A DNA stretch of 64,000 nucleotides from Octadecabacter antarcticus 307 (GCF_000155675.2 NC_020911.1:293501-357500); one strand, 5' to 3'; positions 38,297-47,228 are shown, counted from the first letter of the stretch. The notes: generated by a model not told the origin, from the sequence alone. Translations and numbers: made by a program.

Positions 38297-38830
38297 ATGG
38301 CAAAACGGTGGTATTCTGTCAGTGTCCTTTCGAACTTCGAAAAGAAGATCGCAGAGACCATTCGCGCCTCCGTTGAGGAGCACGGTCTGGAAGAACAGAT
38401 CGGCGAAGTTCTGGTTCCGACCGAGGAAGTGATTGAAGTCCGTCGCGGCAAGAAGGTTACAGCTGAACGTCGCTTTATGCCCGGCTATGTACTGGTTCAC
38501 ATGGAAATGTCGGACGATGGCTATCACCTCATCAACTCCATTAACCGCGTCACTGGTTTTCTGGGACCGCAGGGTCGCCCGATGCCGATGCGCGACGCTG
38601 AAGTGCAGCAAATTCTTGGCCGCGTCGAAGAAGGCCAAGATGCTCCGCGCACGCTTATCAACTTTGAGATTGGTGAGAAGGTCAAGGTCAGCGAAGGTCC
38701 GTTTGAGGATTTTGATGGCATGGTCGAGGAAGTGGACGAAGACAATCAGCGCCTGAAGGTGACTGTGTCGATCTTTGGCCGCGCCACACCGGTCGAACTG
38801 GAATTCACTCAGGTCTCTAAGCAGGGCTGA
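38297..38830 (+). CDS. nusG: Transcription termination/antitermination factor NusG
   Basis: Couples RNA polymerase to ribosomes and Rho. The 177-residue protein has an N-terminal NGN domain (KRWYSVSVLSNFEKKIAETI, RRFMPGYVLVHMEM) and a C-terminal KOW domain (VKVSEGPFEDFDGMVEEVDE). ATG 38297 gives the family length; an in-frame ATG at 38264 would add eleven residues without family similarity. Confidence 0.96.
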   Translation: MAKRWYSVSVLSNFEKKIAETIRASVEEHGLEEQIGEVLVPTEEVIEVRRGKKVTAERRFMPGYVLVHMEMSDDGYHLINSINRVTGFLGPQGRPMPMRDAEVQQILGRVEEGQDAPRTLINFEIGEKVKVSEGPFEDFDGMVEEVDEDNQRLKVTVSIFGRATPVELEFTQVSKQG

Positions 38831-38946
38831 GTGCGTCAGAGGTGGGAGGTTGCGGATCGTGAGATGCGCACCGAACCACCGCAAGCCGACCCTACGGGGT
38901 CATTGTAGGGTGGGTTTTGAACCCATCGCTGAAAAGGAGAAGCCTA

Positions 38947-39372
38947 ATGGCTAAGAAAGTCGCTGGCACTATGAAGCTGCAAGTTGCAGCTGGTAAAGCC
39001 AACCCATCCCCGCCCGTAGGTCCCGCATTGGGCCAACGTGGTATCAACATCATGGAATTCTGTAAGGCGTTTAACGCCAAGACTGCAGACCTTGAGCCCG
39101 GTGCGCCGTGCCCAACTGTGATTACGTACTACCAAGACAAATCCTTCTCGATGGAAATCAAGACGCCACCTGCATCGTATTTCCTCAAGAAGGCCGCCAA
39201 GGTTAAATCTGGCGCCAAAACTCCGTCACGTGAGACGGTCGGCACTGTGACCACCAAGCAGGTTCGTGAGATTGCAGAGGCCAAAATGAAGGACCTCAAT
39301 GCAAACGACATCGAAGGCGCAATGAAAATCATTCTGGGCTCTGCTCGGTCTATGGGCATCGAGGTTAAGTAA
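38947..39372 (+). CDS. rplK: 50S ribosomal protein L11
   Basis: A 141-residue protein, normal length: [40 protein letters not shown] and the rRNA-binding C-terminal domain. An AAGGAGA box precedes ATG 38947. It forms the GTPase-associated region with 23S rRNA and is also needed for activation of RelA-type enzymes. Confidence 0.97.
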   Translation: MAKKVAGTMKLQVAAGKANPSPPVGPALGQRGINIMEFCKAFNAKTADLEPGAPCPTVITYYQDKSFSMEIKTPPASYFLKKAAKVKSGAKTPSRETVGTVTTKQVREIAEAKMKDLNANDIEGAMKIILGSARSMGIEVK

Positions 39373-39373
39373 G

Positions 39374-40072
39374 ATGGCAAAGCACGGAAAACGCACAACC
39401 GCCGCACGCGAAGCTTTCGCTGGCAAAGCACTTCTCAAAGTGGCCGAGGCTGTGGCCCTCGTCAAAGATAATGCAAAAGCGAAATTCGATGAGACCATCG
39501 AAATCGCAGTTGTTCTTGGTGTTGACCCACGTCACGCAGACCAGATGGTTCGTGGTAAAATTGCGCTGCCGAACGGCACGGGTAAGACCATGCGCGTCGC
39601 TGTGTTCGCACGTGGCGATAAGGCCGACGAAGCAACGGCAGCTGGTGCTGACATCGTCGGCGCAGAGGACCTGATGGAAATCGTGCAAAGTGGTAAGATC
39701 GATTTCGATCGCTGCATCGCCACACCTGACATGATGCCAATCGTTGGTCGGCTCGGTAAGGTTCTTGGCCCACGTAACCTGATGCCAAACCCTAAAGTCG
39801 GCACTGTCACGATGGACGTCAAAGCGGCTGTCGAAGCGGCCAAAGGTGGCGAAGTTCAGTTCAAGGCCGAAAAAGCCGGTGTTGTTCACGCAGGTCTTGG
39901 CAAAGCGTCTTTCAGCGCTGCGAAGTTGGAAGAAAACGTTCTGGCATTCGTCGGTGCGGTCCAGAAGGCTAAGCCTGCTGGCGCAAAAGGCACCTACATG
40001 AAGAAGATTTCACTGACGTCTTCTATGGGCCCAAGCGTTACGCTGAACATCGACAACGCGACTGGTAACTAA
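39374..40072 (+). CDS. rplA: 50S ribosomal protein L1
   Basis: A 232-residue L1-stalk protein and translational repressor of its own operon in other bacteria. Blocks: [55 protein letters not shown]. The gene starts one base after the rplK stop. Normally rplJ and rplL follow; here mobile-element debris does. Confidence 0.97.
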   Translation: MAKHGKRTTAAREAFAGKALLKVAEAVALVKDNAKAKFDETIEIAVVLGVDPRHADQMVRGKIALPNGTGKTMRVAVFARGDKADEATAAGADIVGAEDLMEIVQSGKIDFDRCIATPDMMPIVGRLGKVLGPRNLMPNPKVGTVTMDVKAAVEAAKGGEVQFKAEKAGVVHAGLGKASFSAAKLEENVLAFVGAVQKAKPAGAKGTYMKKISLTSSMGPSVTLNIDNATGN

Positions 40073-40190
40073 GGCGACAACCGCGCAAGCAGTTTCGTGT
40101 AGCGGTGGAAAGAGATTGCAAAGCAATTGTGGCTCTGCAATCAGGTCAAAATAGTTGGAGGCGTCCCGCAGGGGGCGCCTTTTGCTTTAG
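40073..40190 (+). promoter_or_regulatory. Orphaned L10-type leader with terminator-like hairpin after rplA
   Basis: The sequence after rplA, with GAAAGAGATTGCAAAGCAAT and TCTGCAATCAGG, can fold into paired segments and ends in the hairpin GGCGTCCC (40160-40167)/GGGGCGCC (40172-40179) followed by TTTT. In relatives the rplJL leader with the L10 binding site lies here. No rplJ follows, so the leader, if it is one, is orphaned and the hairpin would simply terminate rplKA. Confidence 0.5.
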
Positions 40191-40302
40191 TGTATGCCGT
40201 GAATGGCTGCACTGCAGAGGGGATGGATGGCTCCTGCGCCCATCGGCGTCGTAATGCGCCATACTGCAGTTGTCAGAAACTGCTCAGCGGAGGAGCAACC
40301 CG

Positions 40303-40797
40303 ATGCAAGTTACGACAGTAGGTCTAGATTTGACCAAGAACATTTTCCAAGTTCATCGTGTCACTGATGACGGCGATGGCGTTTTCAATCGCGAACTATG
40401 GCGTGCGCAATTACTGAAGTTTTTTGAATGCCTTGAACCTTGCTTCGTCAGAATTGAAGCATGCGGCACGAGCCGTCATTGGGCGCGTGAACTGTTCAAA
40501 TCGGCCATGACGTAAAACTGACCCCACCCATTTATGTGAAGCCCTACATCAAACGCGGTAAATCTGATGCGGCTGATGCAGAGGCCATTTGTGAGGCTGT
40601 AACACGGCCAACGATGCGATTTGTCGAGACCAAGACGCCAGATCAGCAAGCAATTCTGGCATAGCACCGAACAGGGGACATTGTAGTCCGACAGCACACG
40701 CAAACCGTCAATATGCTGCGCGCGCAATTGGCCGAATTTGGCATCGTGCTCCCGCAAGGTATCGGCCACGCCACTAAGTTTGCAAAGCGCCTGCTGT
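40303..40797 (+). mobile_element. IS110-family transposase remnant
   Basis: From ATG 40303: MQVTTVGLDLTKNIFQVHRV, FNRELWRAQLLKFFE, RIEACGTSRHWARELF, then a frame shift into GHDVKLTPPIYVKPYIKRGK, SDAADAEAICEAVTRP and TPDQQAILA, stop, and LPQGIGHATKFAKRLLS. The DEDD-type N-terminal catalytic part is present in pieces. The C-terminal half is missing; at hairpin copy D the sequence switches to IS3. Confidence 0.82.
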
Positions 40798-40831
40798 CAC
40801 CCGGCAGTGCATGTTTACATGCATGAGAGGG
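40798..40831 (+). repeat. Hairpin element copy D at an IS110/IS3 junction
   Basis: CACCCGGCAG, stem TGCATG/CATGCA with loop TTTA, TGAGAGGG. IS110 sequence ends on its left and IS3 sequence (HKRVY) begins on its right. Confidence 0.85.
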
Positions 40832-40846
40832 CACAAAAGGGTTTAT

Positions 40847-40886
40847 CCCACTGGCCTAAGGGTGATTGTATGCAATCACCGTTAGG
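40847..40886 (+). repeat. Divergent hairpin element copy N (second type)
   Basis: A 40-base insert between codons KRVY and R-IYC of the IS3 transposase. It has CACTGGCCTAAGG, a stem GTGATTG/CAATCAC with loop TATG, then CGTTAGG; the outer CCTAA/TTAGG also pair. Size and layout equal the main family but the conserved blocks differ. Confidence 0.75.
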
Positions 40887-40918
40887 CGGATTTACTGCGC
40901 GTTGGAATTGAACTTGCG

Positions 40919-40958
40919 CCCTCTCGTGGTTTGAAGGCAAACCACTGCCGGGTAACAG
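40919..40958 (-). repeat. Hairpin element copy E (in IS3 transposase)
   Basis: Minus strand: CTGTTACCCGGCAG, stem TGGTTTG/CAAACCA with loop CCTT, CGAGAGGG. Removing 40 nt rejoins the IS3 codons ELNLR and IKP. Confidence 0.85.
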
Positions 40959-41040
40959 ATCAAGCCCTGAAAGCGATTGAAGCGGGACAAGCCCGACGCG
41001 CTGGCGGTGCCAGAAGCGCCAAACATGACGTGGTCGATCG

Positions 41041-41083
41041 CTGCCCGGCAGTTGATTGCTTTGCAATCGCCTGTCGGGCAATG
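41041..41083. repeat. Composite hairpin element copy K with two left ends
   Basis: TGCCCGGCAG on the left, stem GATTGC/GCAATC with loop TTT, and on the right CTGTCGGGCAATG, which is the left block inverted rather than GAGAGGG. The whole is a near-perfect 43-base palindrome. It replaces about 25 bases of the IS3 transposase, suggesting recombination between two inverted copies. Confidence 0.75.
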
Positions 41084-41236
41084 GATGGTCGGGCGTTCCG
41101 GCTATTGAACGTACTGGATGACTTTAACCGTGAAGGGCTAGGCATCGTGGTCGACTTCCCCTGACCCGCCGAACGGGTCATTCGCAGCCTTAATAGGATC
41201 ATTGAATGGCGTGGGAAACCAGAAACCATTCGGGTT

Positions 41237-41277
41237 CCTTCTCGGGATCGTGCTTCGTATAACCCAGCCAGGCAATG
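41237..41277 (-). repeat. Degenerate hairpin element copy M (in IS3 transposase)
   Basis: Minus strand: CATTGCCTGGCTG, a weak stem starting GGGTTAT and ending ATCCC, then CGAGAAGG. Position between codons TIRV and DN of the IS3 transposase and the flanking blocks identify it as a mutated copy. Confidence 0.65.
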
Positions 41278-41544
41278 GATAACGTCCTATGCGCGGAATG
41301 ATTAGCTGAATTGGCGTCAGGTTATTGTCGCATCGAGGCGTCTCGACACGTTAGAAGCATTGCTCAGTTTGGCATTTTGGTCAACGAACTGTCTCTCCCA
41401 TAACAAACACAGAGTACGCTTTTGCGGCTCTCACCGTCCTTAAGACGAGATCTTTGGGTCGTTGAGCAGAAGGCCTAAACATTATCTACGAGGTCAGTTG
41501 TCTGCCTCCACGGCCCTTACAGAGAAAGGTCCTACTGCTGTCGA

Positions 41545-42806
41545 TCACCCCTCAAAGAAGGGGCGATATGGTTCGCCGTGCTTGATGATCCCATGAACGG
41601 TTCGGGCCATCTTCGCTGCGATTGCGGTGTACGCCTTTCGGCGCAAATGGGTGTTGTGACGGTCTTTGGCGATGTAGCGCTCGAACTTGTCGCGGAAGCT
41701 GTTGGTGCGCTGCAGAATAGCAACCTGTCCAGCCATCCAAAGCGTTCGACGAAGCCGAGCATTGCCATATTTTGACAGTTTGGTTTGCCCTCTGAATGTA
41801 CCTGATTGCATAGTCGCAAGGTCCATTCCACAGAACTTCAAAAACTGCCGGTGATGACGAAAGCGCCGTACATCCCCAGCTTCTGCCAAAATTGTCAAAG
41901 CATTGCGTATTCCGGGGCAATCCGGCCACCCATACCGATTTGATCCGGCCGGGGGTTCCGGGGCATCCGGCCACCCCCCTTTGACCTGATTTAGTGTGCT
42001 GCGAGGCGATCTGTAGCAGGGCTACTCTGACGTTCCTTTTGAACATGCTTATCGCGTCGGAATCTGCGGCAACCGGCAGTCCGACTGATACTTTGGCAGT
42101 CTCGTAGATATCTGAAAGTAAACGCTCTTTTGCAACCTTGAGGCCCACCACATCCCAAGCGTCAGCGATGAATGCCTCCTTGCTCATGGCTGAGATCAAG
42201 TGTGGTGACGGATAACGTTCAAGGAAAGCAAAGAACCAGTCACTGCGAGAACTGCGAGAACTGCGATGGAAACGATCAGCTTCAGGAAAATACAGCGGCA
42301 GATAATGGGTTAAAACTCGGTGCCACAACTCGGTGCCACAACTCGGTCTTCGACTTGGATACGATGTCATGCGTTTTGGAAAGCTCTTGGATGTCGTTAG
42401 TGCCACGCACGAGGGGGTCATGATAAAACTGCTCGTTCCCGATCTCCATCATGTGAAGAATGACCTGGGCATCCTTAGGGTCGTTTTTGTCCCAACTGTT
42501 GTGCAAGGCCTCTCGCGTTCTGGCCAGGGCCACAGATGACACCAACTTCAACTCAAAACCTGCTGCGGCAAGATGATAAGCCAAGGCACGGTGATAATTA
42601 CCCGTTGCTTCAAAAGCTACACGGACAGGGCGGCCGTAGCAGGCAAGCGATGTGATTAGACGATTGAAGTCGTCTAGCTGGTTCAGAACAGTCAAACGAC
42701 GGCGGCGCTTCTTGTCCGCAATAGCAATGAGACCTTCGTCGCGGGCCTTCGAGATATCGATGGCCACCAAAACGGGCGCAGTTTGTGTAATAATGATATC
42801 GGTCAT
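41545..42806 (-). mobile_element. IS110-family element, multiply broken
   Basis: From ATG 42806: MTDIIITQTAPVLVAIDISK, RPVRVAFEATGNYHRALAYH, WDKNDPKDAQVILHMMEIG; then a frame break caused by a tandem copy of 14 bases (ACTCGGTGCCACAA, 42314-42345); then VLTHYLPLYFPEADRFHRSS, SDWFFAFLERYPSPHLISA with a second short tandem copy; then an IS21-like scar; then LTILAEAGDVRRFRHHRQFL, KFCGMDLATMQSGTFRGQTK, ending at 41545. The DEDD N-domain and the serine-containing C-domain are recognisable but the gene is dead. Confidence 0.83.
41905..41985 (-). repeat. IS21-like terminal repeat scar inside IS110
   Basis: Three imperfect direct repeats of about 24 bases with the core GTGGCCGGAT...CCCCGGAA (read on the minus strand) interrupt the IS110 gene before its ALTILAEAGD block. 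They resemble the multiple end repeats of IS21 elements. No istA/istB remains, so this looks like what is left after loss of an IS21 copy. Family assignment is from memory of such ends. Confidence 0.45.
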
Positions 42807-42929
42807 AGTTGGTCTCCTTTGCGGTGTGGTTTGTACAAAACCACCGTAGGGACCTGAGGCACGGCTATGACCACCTGCTGCGTTATTTGGGGCTGCGCAG
42901 GCAGTCATAGCCTTAAATTAGCGATATTC

Positions 42930-43271
42930 CGAAGGTGTTACGGCACAGAATTCACCAGCATGGCGATCCTCAAATGGGTTCAAAATACGGGCATCGATTG
43001 GCATTATATCGCGTCCCGCCGCCCGGCAGTGGTTTGCTTGCAAACCATGAGAGGGGGCAAGCCCCAGCAGAACGGGTTCATCGAAAGCTTCAACGGTAAA
43101 CTAAGAGATGAATGCCTCAATGAAACGCTGTTTGCTACATTGGGCGACGCCCGCAAAACGCGTGAAGAATGGCAGGACGACTACAACTGGCGCAGACCAC
43201 ATTCAGCTCTGGGGAACCTGACGCCAATGGAATTTTTAGAGAGAAGGATCATCGACAAGATGGCCGCTTAA
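42930..43271 (+). mobile_element. IS3-family OrfB C-terminal remnant
   Basis: Reads [24 protein letters not shown], hairpin copy [61 protein letters not shown], stop at 43271. The glutamate of the DDE triad (in GFIESFN) is present, but the rest of the gene upstream is missing. A different IS3 subgroup from the copy at 40.8 kb. Confidence 0.85.
43014..43055 (+). repeat. Hairpin element copy F (in IS3 transposase)
   Basis: CCGCCGCCCGGCAG, stem TGGTTTG/CAAACCA with loop CTTG, TGAGAGGG. It lies between the conserved codons WHYIA and GKPQQNGF. Same stem sequence as copies E and H but a different loop. Confidence 0.85.
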
Positions 43272-43732
43272 GGTCAAAGATTTAGCACCAAGGACTCCGC
43301 GCAAAGCTGGAGGGAAATTGGGGCACAGGTCAATCCGATAGACCCTCCCTCTGCCTTCTTCCTTCGCAGAAGTCACAACCAAACCCAGCTTCTTGCCCAA
43401 TGCGCCCGACATCGCCCCCCTTGCGGTGTGTGCCATCCAGCCAGTTGCCACGACGATTTCCTCCATGGTGGCGCCGCTGGGTGCCTGAAGCAGGCCGATC
43501 AGCATCGCCTGTTTAGTCCCGGCTCGCGGGGTTGGAGGCTTGGGCACGGGTTCCTCGGCTGCATGTTTGCGTATGGCAGCCACGGTTTTGACCACCACCG
43601 GCTCGATTCCTATCGCCAACAGGCCAGCGTCAGTGACCACCAGTGTGGTGCCGAGACCGTCACCGATTTTGCGCCAAATTGGCTCGCCCCGGCGCAGAGG
43701 AGGATGGTCTGGGTTTCGGTGAGTTTGGTCAT
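43236..43732 (-). pseudogene. DUF3489 protein gene, internally deleted copy
   Basis: From ATG 43732: MTKLTETQTILLCAGA, then a deletion of about 55 codons relative to the intact copy at 48.9-49.5 kb, with a frame change, then GLGTTLVVTDAGLLAIGIEP, ATGWMAHTARGAMSGALGKK and KEEGRGRVYRI. The tail runs on into the neighbouring IS3 end to 43236. Upstream DNA is also similar to that of the other copy. Confidence 0.75.
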
Positions 43733-43920
43733 TTATGGCCTCTGAATTCAAGGCGCGCGGAATGCGACGCCCCCTACGAAGCCAAGCCCCGCCAGCGCTG
43801 GGTTAGTCCCAAACCGGTCCACATCATTCGGCGTGCTTAACCGTAGACCTTGCCGCTGTCAGCCCATGCTTGTCGGATCATGCTTGTCTGTCGCAGATTT
43901 TCATGCGCCCGCAGGCTGTC

Positions 43921-44811
43921 CTAAACCAAGTCTTCCTCAGATTCAGCGAATTGATGGGCTGCCTTCATTCGCGGCCCCATGAACTCCATGAATGCTCGAA
44001 TCCTCGCCGTGTGACGCAGCTCTGGGTGAGTGAGAATCCAGAGGGGGATATCCAACTCCGGTCGCCAAGGGCCGATTCGTTTCAAGGCAGGGTTGAGGGC
44101 TGCCGTCGCTAAAGGCAAGAAGCCTGCGCAACTGCCACTCTCCACCATCTCAGTGAAGACGGCACCGTTGTCCACGTTGATTACCCTGCCTCTACCCACT
44201 GCGACCTGTTCTAGCCAGGGGCTCCACATGGGACGGTCGCCTTGTTGAGCCCAATGCACCCAGGGCCAAGCCACCATCGGAGTTCCGGCGTCGATTTTTT
44301 CGATCAGCTCCGGCATGGCGAATGGAGCAAAGCGCATTATTGCTACTTGGCGACCGACCAGATGTTCCGGTGGCTTCTTGGTAGCTCGTATGGCTACGTC
44401 GGCTTCACGCTTGGAGAGATTGTGCAAGTTGAGTTCAGCTGCAATCTCCAGCTCCACGGCTGGGTGACGGTCGGCGAACTCAGCCAAGTCCTTGCAGTGG
44501 GCCATTGCAATAGTGTCGACGGTTGCGATCCGCAGTTGCCCACTCAGCCGGGCGTCTTTTCCCAGAAGTTTCCGGTCAAGCGCGATTACCTCGATCTCCA
44601 TACGCTCGGCTACCCGCATCAGCTCTTCACCGGCCGCCGTCAACACCTGCTCCCTGGGATGATGGTCGAAGAGTTGGGTCCCCAGGCTGTCCTCAAACTG
44701 CTTCACCCTGCGGGCCACGGATGTGTAGTGAACCCCCAAAGACGCCGCCGCCCCGACCAGAGTTCCGGCACGGCCAAGGGCAAGAACATATCGTAGGTCA
44801 TCCCAGTTCAT
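43921..44811 (-). CDS. LysR-family transcriptional regulator
   Basis: A 296-residue regulator. The N-terminal winged helix reads MNWDDLRYVLALGRAGTLVG, AAASLGVHYTSVARRVKQFE; the C-terminal substrate-binding region contains HPAVELEIAAELN. ATG 44811 starts the family-typical MNWDDLRY; an upstream in-frame start would add ten residues. Divergent from the SRPBCC gene at 44935 with 123 bases between, so it probably controls that gene. Confidence 0.9.
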   Translation of the reverse strand: MNWDDLRYVLALGRAGTLVGAAASLGVHYTSVARRVKQFEDSLGTQLFDHHPREQVLTAAGEELMRVAERMEIEVIALDRKLLGKDARLSGQLRIATVDTIAMAHCKDLAEFADRHPAVELEIAAELNLHNLSKREADVAIRATKKPPEHLVGRQVAIMRFAPFAMPELIEKIDAGTPMVAWPWVHWAQQGDRPMWSPWLEQVAVGRGRVINVDNGAVFTEMVESGSCAGFLPLATAALNPALKRIGPWRPELDIPLWILTHPELRHTARIRAFMEFMGPRMKAAHQFAESEEDLV

Positions 44812-44934
44812 ACATGCATTGTTGCACATTTCGTGTGTCAATACACTCGTTTTATTTGCACCAACGCATGCCTAAGTCTTGTTCTATCGGGGCGGCGAAC
44901 ATTTCAACCACCGCCCCCAAATAGGAGAACAGTT

Positions 44935-45435
44935 ATGACTAAGCTCACTTTATCTCGCACAATTCAGGCCCCTGCAGACCGTGTCTGGGACATCCTCGCC
45001 GACTTCGGCGGTGTGCACAACTTTCATCCGATGGTCGATACTTCCCCAATCACCAATGGTCAGGACACTGGCCTCGGCGCGGAGCGTTGCTGTGAACTTT
45101 ACAACGGAACAAAGGTCAATGAAGTGATCACGTCGTTCGACCCGGGACGTCGCAACATCGGGATTACTGTCAACCAGCCTGATCCCCCGATCACCGCCAT
45201 GACGGGAGAGTTCACCGTCACCCCCCTAGGCGACAGCGGCTGTGAAGTCCTAGCCATCATGGAGTACGGCCTCATAGACGGCGCGCTCGGGAAGGAACAA
45301 ATTGATGGTCTGCGAGGCATGATGGAGGGCGCTGTTGAAAGCGTACTCAAAGGCCTCGACGACCACGCGGTCACCGGAGCAATCATCGGAAACGGTGGGA
45401 TGCACCAGAGTTCACCGGCCGGCGCAACAGCCTGA
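44935..45435 (+). CDS. SRPBCC (START-like) family protein
   Basis: A 166-residue protein of the polyketide cyclase/dehydrase-like SRPBCC fold: LSRTIQAPADRVWDILADFG, GVHNFHPMVDTSPI, GAERCCELYNGTKVNE. Such proteins bind hydrophobic ligands; the ligand is unknown. AGGAGA precedes the ATG. A divergent LysR gene lies upstream and a second member of the same family follows. Confidence 0.85.
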   Translation: MTKLTLSRTIQAPADRVWDILADFGGVHNFHPMVDTSPITNGQDTGLGAERCCELYNGTKVNEVITSFDPGRRNIGITVNQPDPPITAMTGEFTVTPLGDSGCEVLAIMEYGLIDGALGKEQIDGLRGMMEGAVESVLKGLDDHAVTGAIIGNGGMHQSSPAGATA

Positions 45436-45666
45436 CATCAAAGGCGCTCAGCGCAGCAATGAACCGGGACCTGGCTTGCTGCCCATCAAGAAGACACCTG
45501 TTGCTGGAGCAAACATGACTGTTCGTCTTTCTTTTGGTGGACGGCTAAATCCATCGGATAGCGACTGCAAACTCATTGTGGAGACAATTGTCACTCTGAT
45601 AATTCCTTCACAATGAAAAGGGTTCTAAATTAACGAACTATCGTTCTCTAACAAAAGGAAAAAGCA

Positions 45667-46152
45667 ATGATCAAAGTGGAAAAAACTGTACTTATTAAGG
45701 CGGGCATCAGTCAGGTGTGGGACCTCGTGTCTGATATGGGTGGTGTCTATAAGTATCACCCGCTGGTGAAAAAGTCCCCAGTATTATCGGAGAATGCCGT
45801 TGGCATCGGTGCGACAAGGAGGTGCGAATTCTATGATGGTAACTCAGTCGTCGAAGAAATTGTCGAACTGAAAGAAGGCAAAGAACTGAAGGTCGCGCTC
45901 AGTAATTTTTCAATGCCCTTTAAATCGGCGGATGCGATAATGAGATTGGAAAAAGCCAGCGATAAATCAACACTTGTTACCATTCAGATGAGCTACAAAA
46001 TGAAGTATGGCGTCTTTGGATCAATCCTGGGGTATTTTATGATCAAGCCAATTATGAAAATGACGTTCGTCAAAGTACTTAAGGGATTAAATGATCATGT
46101 GACGACCGGGAAGCTGATTGGTGAGAAAGGGGCATTACTGCAGATGGGCTGA
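45667..46152 (+). CDS. SRPBCC family protein, second copy
   Basis: A 161-residue paralogue of the preceding protein: KTVLIKAGISQVWDLVSDMG, GVYKYHPLVKKSPVL, GATRRCEFYDGNSVVEEIVE. Similar blocks are clear but much of the sequence differs and it is richer in lysine and A/T, suggesting separate acquisition rather than a recent duplication. AAGGAA precedes the ATG. The 231 bases before it hold no recognised gene. Confidence 0.82.
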   Translation: MIKVEKTVLIKAGISQVWDLVSDMGGVYKYHPLVKKSPVLSENAVGIGATRRCEFYDGNSVVEEIVELKEGKELKVALSNFSMPFKSADAIMRLEKASDKSTLVTIQMSYKMKYGVFGSILGYFMIKPIMKMTFVKVLKGLNDHVTTGKLIGEKGALLQMG

Positions 46153-46226
46153 TCCGGCTTGTATTAATCAAAGGGCCTGTAACCTTTGATGAACTAAGTC
46201 GGTCAAACGCCCGCTTCCGGCGGATC

Positions 46227-46719
46227 ATGGTTGTGACAGCTGTCAACCAAGATTTGAACCGCGGTGTCGCGGATGTTGCCTATGACATGGCAGAGGTTTC
46301 TGGCGGCAAAGTATACTTGCTCAATGTCGTCCTGACGGTATTCGACGGGGCTGGACTGGTGGCTGCAGGACCAATGATGACCTCCATCCCGAGTGTTTCG
46401 ACTTACAGCACTCAGATCATTGAAGACCGCACTCTGCAAGTTGCAGAGTGTGGTCTTCAAATGGTTCAAGCGTTGAGACCGAAATTGAGGTGCGCAGTTA
46501 GGCCAGATTGAAAAGATGATCGCTGACTATGCCAATGACTGCGATCCAGATGTCATCTTGGTAGGTTCCCCGAACCCCTTGCCAAATCTGACTAATCGGC
46601 TTGTACGGCAAAGAAATTTGTCAATCAGGCCCGAAATTGGAGTTTCTCAACGGAATACGCCCTTGGTTACGTTTTTCTTCAGAGCAGCTGATATCCGGTT
46701 AGGGCCCGATGCACGATAG
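46227..46719 (+). pseudogene. Broken universal stress protein (UspA-like) gene
   Basis: First frame: VVTAVNQDLNRGVADVAYDM, AEVSGGKVYLLNVVLTVFDG, with a stop at 46511; after it the DNA reads MIADYANDCDPDVILVGSPN, PLPNLTN and further damaged sequence. The order matches the USP fold (strand 1, strand 2, VGS nucleotide loop) but the usual GxGS(V/A)xxxV motif is degraded. Confidence 0.55.
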
Positions 46720-46781
46720 AAGCCAGTTACCAACTGACCAATTTCGGTAACCGGCCATTGCCTGCGGTGCGGGTTAGCACC

Positions 46782-47228
46782 TTATAGCCAACGTCTCACG
46801 CGCGCCTTGTACTCAACATATTGCTCTCCAAAGGTTTGCTCCATCAGGGTCTCTTCGTGCCGCACGAACCCAATTCTAATCACCAACCAAAACAGCGCAA
46901 TCACAAACCAAGGCCACAGGTCGTTCAGCAACAAAGCAGTTCCAATGAGCATTGCCACCATTCCCACATACATCGGATTGCGTGTGACGGTGAAGATACC
47001 GTTGGTCACAAGCGCGGTAGATATGGTCAGTGGAACGATGTTGGTCTTAGCTTTTGTGAACTGCCGGGCTGCCACACCCGCAATGACCACCCCCATCACG
47101 ATCGGAGCGATGCCGACGAGGAGCCACGTGTCTGGCAGCAGAGGTTCCTCGAAAAAGTAGCCAAGTGTGAGCATCGCAATCAGGGAGGCCGCAAAGTAAT
47201 GTGGGGGTAATATTTTCGGGGGGTTCAT
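46782..47228 (-). CDS. Isoprenylcysteine carboxyl methyltransferase-like membrane protein
   Basis: A 148-residue membrane protein with four hydrophobic segments and the family C-terminal motif GIFTVTRNPMYVGMVAMLIG then RHEETLMEQTFGEQYVEYKA. Prokaryotic members methylate unknown small substrates using S-adenosylmethionine. It looks intact. The surrounding 46-48 kb region is otherwise decayed. Confidence 0.85.
   Translation of the reverse strand: MNPPKILPPHYFAASLIAMLTLGYFFEEPLLPDTWLLVGIAPIVMGVVIAGVAARQFTKAKTNIVPLTISTALVTNGIFTVTRNPMYVGMVAMLIGTALLLNDLWPWFVIALFWLVIRIGFVRHEETLMEQTFGEQYVEYKARVRRWL

Larger units (their letters stand above)
40832..41300 (+). mobile_element. IS3-family OrfB remnant carrying four hairpin elements
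   Basis: Across several frames the plus strand reads HKRVY, (insert N), [11 protein letters not shown], (insert E), IKP, stop, [23 protein letters not shown], (insert K), [26 protein letters not shown], stop, PAERVIRSLNRIIEWRGKPE, TIRV, (insert M), DN. This is an ordinary IS3 integrase-type transposase with its DDE core broken repeatedly. Around insert K about nine codons (MDFMADRLA in relatives) are missing. After the last insert, similarity fades; 41301-41530 holds nothing I recognise. Confidence 0.78.

Noticed and set aside
47049..47080. CTGCCGGGC word near the methyltransferase gene as another hairpin copy
   Set aside because: It is ordinary coding sequence of an intact gene, with no stem and no GAGAGGG partner.
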